A DNA stretch of 64,000 nt from Klebsiella spallanzanii. GTDB lineage: Bacteria; Pseudomonadota; Gammaproteobacteria; Enterobacterales; Enterobacteriaceae. Below, in pieces: positions 37,433-47,929 of the stretch (positions within the stretch are counted from its first letter, which is position 1; every line of letters begins with the position of its first letter). The translations under genes were made by a program, and so were the position numbers. The notes under the pieces are model-generated. The model made no database searches. It saw nothing but the letters and a program-made list of their open reading frames with translations, and was not told the origin of the DNA. The DNA is taken from contig NZ_CABGGS010000012.1 in assembly GCF_902158555.1 (NCBI RefSeq), forward strand, positions 1 through 64,000, in the 5' to 3' direction.

Positions 37433-39979
37433 TCAGGAATAGTGCTGCAGCATCGGCGATGTTGCAGAATCCTGGCCTGCCGAAATGGCGGCTGCAATCA
37501 CCTGGCTGCGGAAGGGAATCACCTGCTCCCGCCCGTCGACATCAACAATCTGATAGAACTGCGGCAGGTTAAAGTTGATAAAGCTGGAACCGTAGGTAAA
37601 GCGATCGTGCGATGATGAATAGAAGCGGCTGACATCACGCACCAGCTCCTCTTTGCTACCTTCGCAGTGGTGATACACCTCGGCGCGGTTGCTCTCATCA
37701 AGGATATAGATGTTAAAACCGTTGTCGTTATCCGCATCTTCAAAGAAGAACTGAATAATCCCTTCGCTGGCAAAGCCATCCACCACCTGCGGCAGCCTGA
37801 CCTGGTTGGTTTCCACCTGTACCGACAGGCCGTGCAGTTTGTTATGCGAAATCGCGCCATAGAATTCGATGGCGTTTTCCAGCTTCTGCACCGAGACGTT
37901 AAGACGCTCGAAGAACAGCCCCCAGGTTTGCCCGGAAACGCGCAACGCTTTAAAACGCCCGGTATCCTGGCGGGTACTGGAAAGACGCAGTTCAACGCAT
38001 TCAGATACCAGTTGCTGCACGCGAGTACGTATAAGGCCGCGCAAATGCTGGCTATAGCAGAACACTTCCACGCTATCCGGCGGCGCGGCGTCCTGATGCA
38101 TCTTGCCGAGAATGGTTTTCAGCGCTTCGATCATCGCCTGCTCGCCGTTGAAGTGCAGCGTACGCACTTCGTTCCACGAGTTGCGATACAGCAGATCAAC
38201 GCTGCCAATCAGGCATTTTTGCTCTTCACCAAAGCTGAAAACGTCCAGCTTGCGGAAGTCAAAATGCACCACCTGATTGCGGAAGGCCGCCGTCGGGTCA
38301 TATTCCAGGTTTACGATGATCGCCAGATGGCGAATTTCGCACGGGCTATACAGCGCTTTAGGCGTCGGAGACGGCAGGCGCAGCGGGAAGTGGTGCGATA
38401 CGTCGGCGACCATTTCCTGCAATTTAGCCAGATCGACAATGCCGTTGCCCTTAATAAACAGGCGAGTTCGTGACGTCAGCAGGCCGTTAAACCAGGCCCA
38501 GGCCACCAGCTTATTAAGATAACGGTTATATTCCAGCGGCTGATGACTGATGATCGACTCCATATCCGGCGCACGGTTATAAACATACCAACCGGTACGG
38601 TTGGCACGGCCCGGCGGCACATGGATAAAGGTCAGATTCGGCTCAGACAGATCCGGAGAAATTTGCGGGTTCACCAGGGTGACTTTCCCCGGCAGCGCTT
38701 CAAATGCGGCGTACAGCTTACGCGTCAGCACGCCAATATCCTGCGGACTGGCGGAAACGCTCAGGTTATTGCGGCGCGCGAAGCGAATCAGGTTACGATA
38801 GCTCTGCATCATCGCATCAAGCAGCTCGTTGTGCGCTTTACGGACTTCGTCAATCTTCCAGTTGGCCCGGTTGTCGAGCATCATCAGACGCTTTTCATCC
38901 CAGCCCCACTCTTTTACCAGGTGACTGACCACTTCGCGACGCCAGCCAACGCAGGCGCGCTCGCGGCTGAGCTTTTCACAGACTTTTAAATAGAAACATC
39001 GACGCACCAGATCGAGACGCGTTTCGTCTTCAATGGCCTGCAGATAGAGCGTCACGCGCTCCAGCATCATGCAGTAAGGATCGAGACCGAACGAGACAAT
39101 TTCACCGTCATGCAGACGCTGTTTGATATCTTTCGCCAGCAGACGGTTGTTGGGATACTCCCAGGAGTAGGCTTCCAGCAGCAGCGTCTTCAGCACCGCC
39201 TTATAGGGTGAGTCGATACTTTTATAGAGCTGCCACAGGCTGGCGCCGAAGTACTCTTCTGCCGACAGAGAACTGAGCCCGCCAAGATCCAGCCATTCGT
39301 TCGGCGTCAGCACGCCCTGCGCGTAGAGGCTCATGACGTAATCGTCGTAATGCTCCTCTTCTTCGCACGGCACCATGTTCCACAGAATACGTTTCCCAGC
39401 CAGACGCACCGCAGTACGGTAAAACTCATCCAGCAGCAGGATATGCTGAGTGGAACCGCAATCTTCGCCGCCGAGACTGCCGCTTTCATTATGACGGAAG
39501 CGGTTTTCGTCGATCAGGAAGAAGCTGACTTCAACGCCGAGCGATGCCGCCCAGCTTTCCAGCAGGCTGCATTTACGCTGCAACAGCTGACGCTCTTCGG
39601 TATCCAGCCAGGACTGATGGCAAACCCAGATATCAAGGTCGGAAGAGCAGCTTTGGCCAACGGAAGAAGTACTGCCCATAGAATAAAGGCCGGTAATCGG
39701 CAGCTCGCCTTTCGGCGGCTCCTGGGTCAGCATTCCACGGTGGAGTTCGAGTTCGTCAAGGTAGTGACGTTGGGTTTCATCAGGCGTGTAGAGGCAAATG
39801 CCGCGGGGAACGTTACCGTCAAGGTAACCCGGCATCAGCGGGTGATGATAATGTAGTAATGTCGGCAGTAGACTGTAAACCTGCTGGAAAGCGGGTCCCA
39901 TTGCAGCAAGGGCGCGATCCACGCGCAATTGGTTGATGGCATCCAGTCTCTGTTTCAGTGTCTCAATATAGAGGTACAA
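37433..39979 (-). CDS. cyaA: Class I adenylate cyclase
   Basis: Makes cAMP from ATP; its C-terminal regulatory half responds to EIIA-Glc. The nucleotidyltransferase motif [19 protein letters not shown] lies near residues 105-125. The frame opens at 40096, but the TTG at 39979 ([20 protein letters not shown]) corresponds to the known weak E. coli TTG start and gives 848 aa, exactly the E. coli length. The C-terminal tail differs from E. coli. A CRP site upstream is conserved. The cyaA product also feeds the lac and sulfatase/PTS control at the left of the window. Confidence 0.97.
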   Translation of the reverse strand: MYLYIETLKQRLDAINQLRVDRALAAMGPAFQQVYSLLPTLLHYHHPLMPGYLDGNVPRGICLYTPDETQRHYLDELELHRGMLTQEPPKGELPITGLYSMGSTSSVGQSCSSDLDIWVCHQSWLDTEERQLLQRKCSLLESWAASLGVEVSFFLIDENRFRHNESGSLGGEDCGSTQHILLLDEFYRTAVRLAGKRILWNMVPCEEEEHYDDYVMSLYAQGVLTPNEWLDLGGLSSLSAEEYFGASLWQLYKSIDSPYKAVLKTLLLEAYSWEYPNNRLLAKDIKQRLHDGEIVSFGLDPYCMMLERVTLYLQAIEDETRLDLVRRCFYLKVCEKLSRERACVGWRREVVSHLVKEWGWDEKRLMMLDNRANWKIDEVRKAHNELLDAMMQSYRNLIRFARRNNLSVSASPQDIGVLTRKLYAAFEALPGKVTLVNPQISPDLSEPNLTFIHVPPGRANRTGWYVYNRAPDMESIISHQPLEYNRYLNKLVAWAWFNGLLTSRTRLFIKGNGIVDLAKLQEMVADVSHHFPLRLPSPTPKALYSPCEIRHLAIIVNLEYDPTAAFRNQVVHFDFRKLDVFSFGEEQKCLIGSVDLLYRNSWNEVRTLHFNGEQAMIEALKTILGKMHQDAAPPDSVEVFCYSQHLRGLIRTRVQQLVSECVELRLSSTRQDTGRFKALRVSGQTWGLFFERLNVSVQKLENAIEFYGAISHNKLHGLSVQVETNQVRLPQVVDGFASEGIIQFFFEDADNDNGFNIYILDESNRAEVYHHCEGSKEELVRDVSRFYSSSHDRFTYGSSFINFNLPQFYQIVDVDGREQVIPFRSQVIAAAISAGQDSATSPMLQHYS

Positions 39980-40104
39980 GACATATCGCCTGATGTTCAA
40001 AAACCCGACGTACAATAGTACGGAGAGTTTCAGTATTTCAACAAAAACCGTCACCATTCGTCGTCGGTGTGGTTGTGATGAACTGCTGACTGACAAATGG
40101 TTTA

Positions 40105-40126
40105 AAACGTGATCAATCTAACACCT
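40105..40126. promoter_or_regulatory. CRP site of the cyaA promoter
   Basis: On the minus strand AGGTGTTAGATTGATCACGTTT closely matches the CRP site through which cAMP-CRP represses the main cyaA promoter in E. coli. The right half (GATCACGTTT) is close to consensus, the left half weaker, as in E. coli. Confidence 0.8.
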
Positions 40127-40152
40127 TGCGGATTGACCGTAAAGAAAGATGC

Positions 40153-40305
40153 GCTACATACAAGTGTAGCACCCTTTACTATGTGTAAATTCTTCACTAC
40201 GTTTGCGGCAACCCGCAAACGCATGAAAGGCTAAAAAAGATAGCCGCGACCCTTATCCCCACAAAACTAACATCCCTAAGACAACAATGTTAGGATGGTT
40301 AGTGG
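40153..40305. other. cyaA-hemC intergenic hairpins
   Basis: The 347-bp divergent gap holds several inverted repeats: GCTACA-N6-TGTAGC (40153-40170), the strong GTTTGCGG-CAAC-CCGCAAAC (40201-40220) and an imperfect CTAACATCC/GGATGGTTAG pair (40267-40305) just before hemC. They lie where the two promoters are expected; I cannot assign -10/-35 boxes with confidence. Confidence 0.4.
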
Positions 40306-40326
40306 TCGACTATGACGGTAACAAGC

Positions 40327-41268
40327 ATGTTAGACAAAGTTTTGAGAATTGCCACACGGCAAAGCCCGCTTGCGCTATGGCAGGCACATTATGTGAAAGA
40401 GCGTCTGGAGTCCTGTCATCCGGGGCTTTCTGTTGAACTGGTGCCGATGGTCACCCGCGGCGACGTGATCCTTGATACTCCCCTTGCAAAAGTGGGCGGT
40501 AAGGGTCTGTTTGTCAAAGAGCTGGAGCTGGCCATGCTGGATGGTCGCGCCGATATCGCCGTCCATTCCATGAAAGACGTGCCGGTGGAATTTCCCGAAG
40601 GCCTGGGGTTGGTCACCATTTGCGAACGTGAAGACCCGCGCGATGCCTTCGTCTCAAATCACTATGCTTCCATTGATGAACTGCCACACGGCAGTATCGT
40701 TGGCACGTCAAGTTTACGTCGCCAGTGCCAGCTAGCCGCCGATCGTCCGGATCTGGTGATCCGCTCTCTGCGCGGTAACGTTGGCACACGTCTGAGCAAG
40801 CTCGATAACGGCGAGTATGACGCCATTATTCTTGCAGCAGCAGGGCTCAAACGCCTGAATCTGGAAACGCGTATTCGTCAACCGCTAACGCCGGAACAAT
40901 CCCTGCCCGCCGTCGGCCAGGGCGCCGTTGGCATCGAATGCCGCCTGGACGATGAGTGGACGAAAGCTTTGCTTGCACCGCTGAACCATACGGAAACGGC
41001 CATACGCGTACGCGCCGAACGAGCGATGAACACCAGGCTTGAAGGCGGGTGCCAGGTGCCTATCGGCAGCTATGCCGAACTGATCGACGGTGAGCTATGG
41101 CTGCGCGCGCTGGTTGGCGCGCCGGATGGCTCGCAAATGGTGCGCGGCGAGCGGCGTGGTCGCCCGGAAGATGCCGAAACGCTCGGCGTCTCCCTCGCCG
41201 AAGAACTTCTGGATAACGGTGCTCGCGACATTCTCGCCGTCGTCTATGCGGGAGAAGCCCCGCAATGA
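40327..41268 (+). CDS. hemC: Hydroxymethylbilane synthase (porphobilinogen deaminase)
   Basis: Condenses four porphobilinogen units in heme synthesis. Dipyrromethane cofactor attaches to the Cys in [13 protein letters not shown] (residue 242); [20 protein letters not shown] and VHSMKDVP are active-site regions. The ATG at 40327 ([14 protein letters not shown]) gives 313 aa, the E. coli length; an ATG five codons upstream is in frame. Overlaps hemD by 4 bp. Confidence 0.98.
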   Translation: MLDKVLRIATRQSPLALWQAHYVKERLESCHPGLSVELVPMVTRGDVILDTPLAKVGGKGLFVKELELAMLDGRADIAVHSMKDVPVEFPEGLGLVTICEREDPRDAFVSNHYASIDELPHGSIVGTSSLRRQCQLAADRPDLVIRSLRGNVGTRLSKLDNGEYDAIILAAAGLKRLNLETRIRQPLTPEQSLPAVGQGAVGIECRLDDEWTKALLAPLNHTETAIRVRAERAMNTRLEGGCQVPIGSYAELIDGELWLRALVGAPDGSQMVRGERRGRPEDAETLGVSLAEELLDNGARDILAVVYAGEAPQ

Positions 41269-42005
41269 GTATCCTGGTCACCCGTCCGCTGCCGCAAGGC
41301 GAAGAGTTAGTCAGCCGCCTGCGCGCGCTGGGACGCGTGGCCTGGAGCTTTCCGCTCATTGAATTTACTCCGGGCCGTCAGCTTCAGGAGCTGGGCGGTC
41401 AGTTAGCAGGCCTCAAGGCGGGTGATTTACTCTTCGCGCTATCGCAGCACGCCGTTGAGTTTGCCCACGCTCGCCTCCAGCAACAACGGCTGCGCTGGCC
41501 CTCTGCACCTGATTATTTTGCGATTGGCCGCACTACTGCGCTGGCCCTACACAAAGTCAGCAGTCATGATGTTCGCTATCCGTTAGATCGGGAAATCAGC
41601 GAAGTCTTGCTACAATTACCTGAATTACAAAACATTGCGGGGAAAAAGGCGCTCATCCTGCGCGGTAACGGTGGGCGAGAATTACTCGGTGACACGCTCC
41701 GTGAACGCGGTGCCGATGTCACTTTTTGTGAATGTTATCAACGTAGTGCAAGGCACTATGATGGCGCAGAAGAAGCAATGCGCTGGCAGTCTCGTGGGGT
41801 TTCGACGCTGGTGATTACCAGCGGCGAGATGCTGCAACAGCTCTGGACGTTAATACCGCAGTGGTACCGCGAACGTTGGCTCCTTAACTGTCGCATTTTA
41901 GTTGTCAGTGAGCGTCTGGCCGAACAGGCCAGGGCATTGGGCTGGCAGGATATCCAGGTTGCCGATAGCGCCGACAACGATGCGCTGCTACGCGCATTAC
42001 AATAA
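41265..42005 (+). CDS. hemD: Uroporphyrinogen-III synthase
   Basis: 246 aa, as in E. coli. Closes and inverts ring D of hydroxymethylbilane. Two-domain fold: [17 protein letters not shown] begins domain 1; [13 protein letters not shown] and [11 protein letters not shown] lie in domain 2. The ATGA overlap with hemC indicates coupled translation. Confidence 0.96.
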   Translation: MSILVTRPLPQGEELVSRLRALGRVAWSFPLIEFTPGRQLQELGGQLAGLKAGDLLFALSQHAVEFAHARLQQQRLRWPSAPDYFAIGRTTALALHKVSSHDVRYPLDREISEVLLQLPELQNIAGKKALILRGNGGRELLGDTLRERGADVTFCECYQRSARHYDGAEEAMRWQSRGVSTLVITSGEMLQQLWTLIPQWYRERWLLNCRILVVSERLAEQARALGWQDIQVADSADNDALLRALQ

Positions 42006-42026
42006 CTCTCAACATTGGAAGCCATA

Positions 42027-43223
42027 ATGACGGAACAACAGAATCAATCCGCCGTGGTTGAAGAGACCAGGGAGGCCGTGGAAAAGACACCACAGCCAGA
42101 AAAGAATAATGTAGAAAAGAAAAACGGCGGCAGTAAAACCAGCCTCGCCCTGAGCGCAATAGCCATTGCTATCGCCCTCGCTGCTGGCGTAGGTCTTTAC
42201 GGCCTCACGAAAACTCAGGCAACCCGTCAGAGCGAAACCAGCGCCGAGCTATCCAGCCAGATCGCCACGCTGCAAAAGGCGCAGGAAAGCCAAAAAAGCG
42301 AACTCGAAGGCATCATTAAACAGCAGACCGACCAGTTGACGGAAGCAAAGCATCAGCAGGATGCGCTTGCGAAGAAGCTGGATGAAGTGCAGGAAAAAGT
42401 TGCGGTCATTTCCGGTAGCGATGCCAAAACCTGGCTACTCGCACAAGCTGATTTTCTGGTGAAGCTGGCCGGGCGTAAGCTGTGGAGCGACCAGGACGTG
42501 ACGACCGCCGCCGCGCTGCTGAAAAGCGCTGACGCCAGCCTCGCCGATATGAACGACCCAAGCCTGATTAGCGCTCGCCGCGCCATCACCGACGATATCG
42601 CTTCGCTTTCCGCCGTGAGTCAGGTGGACTATGACGGCATCATCCTGAAAGTGAACCAGCTTGCCAATCAGATCGATAATTTACGCCTGGCGGACAATAA
42701 CGATGATGACTCCCCGATGGATTCCGATAGCGATGAGCTATCCAGCTCCATTAAGGAGTGGCGGGTTAACCTGCAAAAAAGCTGGCAGAACTTTATGGAC
42801 AGCTTTATTACCGTTCGCCGCCGTGACGAAACAGCGGTTCCGTTGCTGGCGCCAAACCAGGATGTCTACCTGCGTGAGAACATTCGCTCACGTCTGCTAG
42901 TCGCGGCGCAGGCAGTTCCGCGCCATCAGGAAGAGACTTACAAGCAAGCGCTGGATAACGTCTCCACCTGGGTTCGCGCCTACTACGATACTGACGATGC
43001 CACTACCAAAGCCTTCCTTGAGGATGTGGATAAACTCAGTCAGCAAAGTATCACCATGAACGTACCTGACAGCCTGCAGAGCCAGGCGCTGCTTGAGAAA
43101 CTCATGCAGACCCGAGTGCGTAATCTGATGGCGCAACCGGCTGAAACACAGACCAGCGCTCCGGCGCCTGCTGTTCCTGCGCCTGTAGCCCCCGCGCCAG
43201 CAACTGCGCCACAAGGAGAGTAA
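42027..43223 (+). CDS. hemX: HemX, membrane protein of the hemCDXY operon
   Basis: 398 aa with a charged cytoplasmic N-terminus, one membrane segment ([21 protein letters not shown], about residues 38-58), a coiled-coil ([20 protein letters not shown]), and a Pro/Ala-rich end ([13 protein letters not shown]). Earlier called uroporphyrinogen methyltransferase, but no methyltransferase motif is visible; the function is uncertain. Start at the ATG 42027 ([19 protein letters not shown]), as in E. coli. Confidence 0.92.
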   Translation: MTEQQNQSAVVEETREAVEKTPQPEKNNVEKKNGGSKTSLALSAIAIAIALAAGVGLYGLTKTQATRQSETSAELSSQIATLQKAQESQKSELEGIIKQQTDQLTEAKHQQDALAKKLDEVQEKVAVISGSDAKTWLLAQADFLVKLAGRKLWSDQDVTTAAALLKSADASLADMNDPSLISARRAITDDIASLSAVSQVDYDGIILKVNQLANQIDNLRLADNNDDDSPMDSDSDELSSSIKEWRVNLQKSWQNFMDSFITVRRRDETAVPLLAPNQDVYLRENIRSRLLVAAQAVPRHQEETYKQALDNVSTWVRAYYDTDDATTKAFLEDVDKLSQQSITMNVPDSLQSQALLEKLMQTRVRNLMAQPAETQTSAPAPAVPAPVAPAPATAPQGE

Positions 43224-43226
43224 CGC

Positions 43227-44423
43227 ATGTTGAAAATTCTCTTACTCTTCGCGCTGCTGATTGCCGGGATCGTTGTCGGCCCGATGATCGCCGGTCATCA
43301 AGGCTACGTTCTGATCCAGACCGATAACTACAACATTGAAACCAGCGTCACCGGATTAGCGATCATCATGATCCTCACTATGGTGGTGCTGTTTGCCATT
43401 GAATGGCTGCTGCGGCGCATTTTCCGTACCGGCGCGCATACTCGCGGCTGGTTCGTGGGCCGCAAGCGCCGTCGCGCTCGTAAGCAGACCGAGCAGGCGC
43501 TGCTGAAGCTGGCGGAAGGCGACTATCAGCAGGTTGAGAAGCTGATGGCGAAAAATGCCGATCACGCGGAGCAGCCAGTGGTGAATTACCTGCTGGCGGC
43601 GGAAGCGGCCCAGCAGCGTGGTGATGAAGCCCGCGCTAACCAGCATCTGGAGCGCGCGACCGAACTGGCCGGTGACGATCTGATCCCGGTCGAAATCACT
43701 CGCGTACGCCTGCAGCTGGCGCGTAATGAAAACCATGCTGCCCGCCACGGTATCGATAAGCTGCTGGAGATCACTCCGCGCCATCCGGAGGTTCTGCGCC
43801 TTGCCGAGCAGGCCTATATCCGTACCGGGGCCTGGAATTCACTGCTGGATATCATCCCATCAATGGCGAAAGCCAACGTCAGCGATGAAGAGCATCGCGC
43901 TGAGCTGGAACAGCTGGCGTGGATTGGACTGATGGATAAAGCGCTGGCCGACGGCGGCAGCGAAGGGTTGCGTGACTGGTGGAAAAACCAAAGCCGTAAA
44001 ACTCGTAGCCACGTGGCGCTACAGGTGGCCATGGCAAATCGCCTTATCGAAAGCGACGACCATGATACCGCCCAGCAGATTATTATTGATGGTCTGAAAA
44101 AGCACTACGACGACCGTCTGGTGCTGCCGATTCCGCGGCTGAAAACCAATAATCCAGAGCAATTGGAGAAGGTGCTGCGCCAGCAACTCAAAACGGTCGG
44201 TGACCGCCCGCTGCTGTGGAGCACGCTGGGACAGTCGTTAATGCGTCACGGCGAGTGGCAGGAGGCCAGCATCGCGTTCCGCGCCGCGCTCAAGCAGCGT
44301 CCGGATGCGTTTGATTACGCGTGGCTAGCCGATACCCTCGATCGTCTGAATCAACCGGAAGAAGCGGCAACCATGCGCCGTGACGGCCTGCTGTTGACCC
44401 TGCAAAACAATCCACAGCAGTAA
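43227..44423 (+). CDS. hemY: HemY, TPR-containing membrane protein
   Basis: 398 aa, the E. coli length. Two N-terminal membrane segments (LLLFALLIAGIVVGPMIAG and LAIIMILTMVVLFAIEWLL) precede a cytoplasmic TPR-rich region (LLAAEAAQQRGDEARANQHLE and others). Last gene of hemCDXY; linked to protoheme synthesis by location, mechanism unknown. Three bases after hemX. Confidence 0.94.
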   Translation: MLKILLLFALLIAGIVVGPMIAGHQGYVLIQTDNYNIETSVTGLAIIMILTMVVLFAIEWLLRRIFRTGAHTRGWFVGRKRRRARKQTEQALLKLAEGDYQQVEKLMAKNADHAEQPVVNYLLAAEAAQQRGDEARANQHLERATELAGDDLIPVEITRVRLQLARNENHAARHGIDKLLEITPRHPEVLRLAEQAYIRTGAWNSLLDIIPSMAKANVSDEEHRAELEQLAWIGLMDKALADGGSEGLRDWWKNQSRKTRSHVALQVAMANRLIESDDHDTAQQIIIDGLKKHYDDRLVLPIPRLKTNNPEQLEKVLRQQLKTVGDRPLLWSTLGQSLMRHGEWQEASIAFRAALKQRPDAFDYAWLADTLDRLNQPEEAATMRRDGLLLTLQNNPQQ

Positions 44424-44435
44424 GCACGATCTTCA

Positions 44436-44460
44436 CTATCGCCTCCACTGGGGGCGATAG
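44436..44460 (+). terminator. Hairpin after hemY
   Basis: CTATCGCC / GGCGATAG 8-bp stem 12 bp after the hemY stop, without a strong U-tract. Together with the glmZ terminator, which is convergent here, it probably ends the hem operon. Confidence 0.55.
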
Positions 44461-44494
44461 CACTCCCCTTCTGCAAATGCTTCATGCTCCCAAA

Positions 44495-44831
44495 TAAAAA
44501 AACGCCTGCTCTGAAACCAGGGCAGGCGTTAAAACAGGTCTGTTTGACAACAAATTGGGTGCTTCACTCAACGTAGTGTCCATGGTGTTTGATGAGGCTA
44601 TATGCTTCATCCTTCACGCTGTCTCTTCGTTGGCTGCACACACTCACCCCTGTCACTTACCTTTGTAAGCTCCTGGGGATTCCCGTGCTGGCCGTCTCGA
44701 CACATCATGAATGATTTAGCATATAAAATGCGACATCTGTCAGTGGACGATAAGCACCGTAAAACGGCTCTGCATCATTCCTGAGTTTATGAGGCACGAA
44801 GGCGAACATAAGAGATGGAATGAGCATCTAC
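44495..44831 (-). ncRNA. glmZ: GlmZ small RNA, carrying an internal ERIC insertion
   Basis: On the minus strand the 5' part GTAGATGCTCATTCCATCTC (44831 down) and the following sequence match E. coli GlmZ almost base for base for about 100 nt. The 3' part (from CTCATCA-ACACCATGGACAC to the terminator AACGCCTGC...GCAGGCGTTTTTTT, 44495-44530) matches too. Between them lies a 127-bp ERIC element, so the transcript would be 337 nt instead of about 207. The helix arms GGTGCTT/AAGCACC (44752-44758 / 44558-44564) and GTCCA/TGGAC (44744-44748 / 44578-44582) around the insertion are preserved. GlmZ base-pairs with glmS mRNA via Hfq and is cut by RNase E with RapZ. A TGCATT-17-GATAAT promoter precedes it. 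Location between hemY and the tRNAs is as in E. coli. Confidence 0.9.
44599..44725 (-). repeat. ERIC (IRU) element inside glmZ
   Basis: Exactly 127 bp, the canonical full-length ERIC size, bounded by inverted TATATGC / GCATATA ends. The core reads AATCCCCAGGAGCTTAC and GTAAGTGACAGGGGTGAG on the minus strand, the known ERIC centre. It replaces nothing; flanking glmZ sequence is continuous on both sides. A 60-codon ORF across it (44602-44784, plus strand) is not considered real. Confidence 0.92.
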
Positions 44832-44974
44832 CCGTTTATTATCGCACAGGATCTGTAGAAAATGCATCTATCCGTACAAGGAATTGGGAGTATTCTGGGC
44901 AATAAATCGCATCACAATTAGCGAGATATTTTTAGCGATATCATGGGGATAAAAGATATTTATGCAGAATCAGA

Positions 44975-45002
44975 AAACAAAAAACCCCGCCGAAGCGGGG
45001 TT
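44975..45002 (-). terminator. Terminator of the tRNA operon
   Basis: AACCCCGC-TTCG-GCGGGGTT followed by TTTTG on the minus strand, seven bases after the tRNA-Pro gene. Strong rho-independent terminator. From here to the glmZ 5' end (44832-44974) I see only AT-rich sequence and the glmZ promoter. Confidence 0.92.
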
Positions 45003-45008
45003 CAAAAT

Positions 45009-45085
45009 TGGTCGGCGAGAGAGGATTCGAACCTCCGACCCACTGGTCCCAAACCAGTTGCGCTACCAAGCTGCGCTACTCGCCG
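45009..45085 (-). tRNA. proM: tRNA-Pro (TGG anticodon)
   Basis: 77 nt including encoded CCA. Acceptor CGGCGAG...CTCGCCG, D-arm, anticodon loop with TGG, and T-loop GGTTCGAATCC are all visible. Last gene of the argX-hisR-leuT-proM operon. Confidence 0.97.
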
Positions 45086-45130
45086 ATGTACTGCTTTTTT
45101 GAATTTTTAGTTCAATTCTTTATAAAGTCG

Positions 45131-45217
45131 TGGTGCGAGGGGGGGGACTTGAACCCCCACGTCCGTAAGAACACTAACACCTGAAGCTAGCGCGTCTACC
45201 AATTCCGCCACCTTCGC
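45131..45217 (-). tRNA. leuT: tRNA-Leu (CAG anticodon)
   Basis: 87 nt class II tRNA with encoded CCA and a long variable arm (TGTTCTTACGGACG; one G-U pair compared with the E. coli arm). Acceptor GCGAAGG...CCTCGC pairs with one mismatch as in E. coli; anticodon loop CTTCAGG. Confidence 0.97.
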
Positions 45218-45239
45218 AATATCACAACTTTCTAAATAA

Positions 45240-45315
45240 TGGGGTGGCTAATGGGATTCGAACCCACGACAACTGGAATCACAATCCAGGGCTCTACCAA
45301 CTGAGCTATAGCCAC
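45240..45315 (-). tRNA. hisR: tRNA-His (GTG anticodon)
   Basis: 76 nt including CCA; acceptor GTGGCTA...TAGCCAC, anticodon loop TTGTGAT, T-loop GGTTCGAATCC. The extra G-1 of histidine tRNA is supplied by processing of the precursor. Confidence 0.97.
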
Positions 45316-45371
45316 CACTACAAATCTTTTTACGCGGTCTTAAAACCACCGCAGCTCCAGCACCGGGTAAA

Positions 45372-45448
<77 letters not shown>

Positions 45449-45469
45449 TTAGCGCCGTTGCGGGGTCGG

Positions 45470-45498
45470 ATATTACGGACTTCCTACCCCGCTGTCTA
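45470..45498 (-). promoter_or_regulatory. Promoter of the argX-hisR-leuT-proM operon
   Basis: -35 TAGACA (45493-45498), 17-bp spacer, -10 TAATAT (45470-45475), then a GC-rich discriminator CCGACCCCGC, typical of stringently controlled tRNA promoters. Transcription would start about 15 bp before argX. Confidence 0.8.
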
Positions 45499-45550
45499 GT
45501 GCCTTTTTAAAGAAAATTACCGTTTGCTCATGCTTTGTGCATTTTGTCGC

Positions 45551-46936
45551 TTATTCCGCCACATTATCCACATTTCCGCGTCGACCAAGGCCAAAAACCT
45601 TATAAATGAGCGTGACAGCCGCCAGGAAAATAATCCCGACGAAGAGCGACATGCGGGTATCGTCGTTAAAACCCATGCCTACCAGCACGCAAATCAGGAA
45701 CGCCATCGTTAAATAGTTAGCCCACGGGAACAGCAGCGAGCGGAAAGGATGGCTGGTCATTGCTTCTTTGTGTACAAGACGAAAACGCAGCTGGCTAATC
45801 AGAATCACAAACCACGGCACCATGCCCGGTAGTACGCTGGCGCTGTAGACGTAGACGAAAACCCGTTGTGGATTGGGGATAATGTAGTTCAGGCACGAAC
45901 CAATCAGTAGAATCAGGATCGACAGGGCCACGCCAACCGACGGCACGCCGTTGCGCGAGACTTTGGCGATCGCCGCAGGAAGCTGACGGTTTCTTGCCAA
46001 CGCGTAGAGCATACGTCCGCAGCTGTACATTCCGCTGTTACAACCGGAAAGTGCCGCCGTCAGCACCACAAAGTTAATAATGCCCGCCGCCGCAGTAATG
46101 CCTATTTTGGCAAAGGTCAGGACGAACGGGCTGCCGTTGGAGCCAATCTGATCCCACGGGAAAATAGTGACGATAACGAAAATCGCCCCCACATAGAAAA
46201 TCAGGATTCGCCACAGCACTTTACCCACCGCGCTGCGCAGAGTGACCTGCGGGTTCTTCGCTTCACCGGCGGTGATACCGATAAGCTCAACGCCCTGATA
46301 GGACGCGACGACAATACACAGCGCCGTCAGGAAGCCTTTCCAACCGCCAGCAAAAAAGCCGCCATGCTCGGTCAGGTTACCAAAGCCAATGGAGTGTCCG
46401 CCGTTGCCAAAGCCAAAGAAAATAACGCCCAATCCAACCACGATCATCACGATAATGGTGGTGACTTTGATCATTGCAAACCAAAATTCAATTTCACCAT
46501 ATAGCCGTACCGCCGCCAGGTTTGCCAGCGCCACCAGCCCGACCGCAATCAGCGCCGGTATCCACTGCGCCATATCCGGGAACCAGAACTGCACATAGAC
46601 CCCGATAGCCGTGATCTCCGATATCCCGACCGCCATCCACATAAACCAGTAGGACCAGGCGGTCAGATAGCCGAAAAACGGGCTCATATAGCGATGTGCG
46701 TAAACGGCGAATGAGCCGGTTACCGGTTCGAGGAACAGCATTTCACCCATCGAACGCATGATAAAGAAGACAAAAAGCCCTGCGATAATATACGCCAACA
46801 GGACCGACGGACCGGCCCACTTCAGCGTACTTGCCGCTCCCATAAATAAACCCACGCCAATCGTGCCGCCAAGGGCGATTAGCTCAATATGTCGCGCCTC
46901 CAGTCCCCGCTGAAGTTCCGCTTTTTTCTCAGTCAT
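45551..46936 (-). CDS. yifK: Threonine/serine transporter ThrP (YifK)
   Basis: 461 aa, the E. coli length; amino acid-polyamine-organocation permease with 12 membrane segments. TM1 [14 protein letters not shown] holds the substrate-binding glycines, and the [18 protein letters not shown]-terminus is typical of the AroP/ProY/YifK group. Precedes the tRNA operon on the same strand. Confidence 0.94.
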   Translation of the reverse strand: MTEKKAELQRGLEARHIELIALGGTIGVGLFMGAASTLKWAGPSVLLAYIIAGLFVFFIMRSMGEMLFLEPVTGSFAVYAHRYMSPFFGYLTAWSYWFMWMAVGISEITAIGVYVQFWFPDMAQWIPALIAVGLVALANLAAVRLYGEIEFWFAMIKVTTIIVMIVVGLGVIFFGFGNGGHSIGFGNLTEHGGFFAGGWKGFLTALCIVVASYQGVELIGITAGEAKNPQVTLRSAVGKVLWRILIFYVGAIFVIVTIFPWDQIGSNGSPFVLTFAKIGITAAAGIINFVVLTAALSGCNSGMYSCGRMLYALARNRQLPAAIAKVSRNGVPSVGVALSILILLIGSCLNYIIPNPQRVFVYVYSASVLPGMVPWFVILISQLRFRLVHKEAMTSHPFRSLLFPWANYLTMAFLICVLVGMGFNDDTRMSLFVGIIFLAAVTLIYKVFGLGRRGNVDNVAE

Positions 46937-47039
46937 ATAGCCTCTTGTGTTTGCCCTGCTCCGGGTTTATTGCACCTCAAATGAAGGTGTATATATCCCG
47001 GTTATTTTTATGAATAAATAAAATGGAAAACCCTGCCTG

Positions 47040-47069
47040 CGCGACGGCAAAACCTGCCCGTCGCGTTTT
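47040..47069 (-). terminator. Probable terminator of the ECA operon
   Basis: CGCGACGG / CCGTCGCG 8-bp stem with a 10-nt loop, 110 bp after the wecG stop. T-runs flank it on the plus side (TTTTA) and slightly further on the minus side. Only minus-strand transcripts (wec operon) reach it. The rest of 46937-47177 holds the yifK promoter region; I see no gene. Confidence 0.5.
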
Positions 47070-47177
47070 AAGCATGCGAATGGTTAATGAATTTTACGGA
47101 AATGGCAAATAAAGTATCAGGCAGATGAATACATTACACAGAATATCCAGGTAAACCCGCCTGTTCGTAGTGGAATG

Positions 47178-47918
47178 TCAAAGCTTATCGGTGTAATACC
47201 AGCGTAAATAGCGCAGCAGACGCGCCTGCCTTTTTATCCGGCTCGGCTGCGACACCAGGCGATAAAACCACTCCAGCCCAAGGTCCTGCCAGAATTTCGG
47301 CGCCCGCTGAACGTGGCCGGTAAAGACATCGTAGGTCCCTCCCACGCCCATATACAGCGCCTGCGGATAAACTTTTCGGCAATCGCGCATCAGGATCTCC
47401 TGACGCGGCGAGCCCATCGCCACGGTGACAATCTTCGCCCCGCTATCGCGAATGCGCTCAAACAGCGCCTGACGCTGGTCAGCAGCGAAATAGCCGTCCT
47501 GGCTACCAACAATATTCACGTTCCAGCGCTGGCGAAGCTGTTGCTCCGTTTGCGCCAGCACCCCGGGCTTACCGCCAATCAGAAATACCGGCGTTCCCTG
47601 AGCGCCAGCACGCTCCATCAGCGCTTCCCATAAATCAGCCCCGGCGACGCGCGACACCTGCGCTTGAGGATATTTTTTACGTAATGAGCGCACCACGCTG
47701 ATGCCATCGGCATATTTAAACTCCGCGGCTTCAATCAGCGCCCGAACCTCGGGGTTGTCTTCTACCGCCAGCATCTTCTCTGCATTAATTGCCACCAGCG
47801 TCCCCGTGCGGATCTCGCCTTCGGCATAGAGATAATCCAGAGCATGTTGCATATCGCGCCAACCAATGAGTTGCAACCCTCTCAGCAGGTACAACGGCGC
47901 GGATGTAGTCCCAGTCAT
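47178..47918 (-). CDS. wecG: UDP-ManNAcA transferase (ECA lipid II synthesis)
   Basis: Adds N-acetylmannosaminuronic acid to GlcNAc-PP-undecaprenol in ECA synthesis; WecG/TagA/CpsF family, membrane-associated. [10 protein letters not shown] and [14 protein letters not shown] and the [11 protein letters not shown] region are family hallmarks. The GTG at 47924 is in frame, but the ATG at 47918 has AAGGG five bases upstream and gives 246 aa, the E. coli length. Confidence 0.95.
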   Translation of the reverse strand: MTGTTSAPLYLLRGLQLIGWRDMQHALDYLYAEGEIRTGTLVAINAEKMLAVEDNPEVRALIEAAEFKYADGISVVRSLRKKYPQAQVSRVAGADLWEALMERAGAQGTPVFLIGGKPGVLAQTEQQLRQRWNVNIVGSQDGYFAADQRQALFERIRDSGAKIVTVAMGSPRQEILMRDCRKVYPQALYMGVGGTYDVFTGHVQRAPKFWQDLGLEWFYRLVSQPSRIKRQARLLRYLRWYYTDKL

Positions 47919-47929
47919 GTACACCCTTA

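Noticed and set aside
44602-44784. 60-codon ORF on the plus strand
   Set aside because: It lies across the ERIC element and antisense to glmZ; composition and position are fully explained by those.
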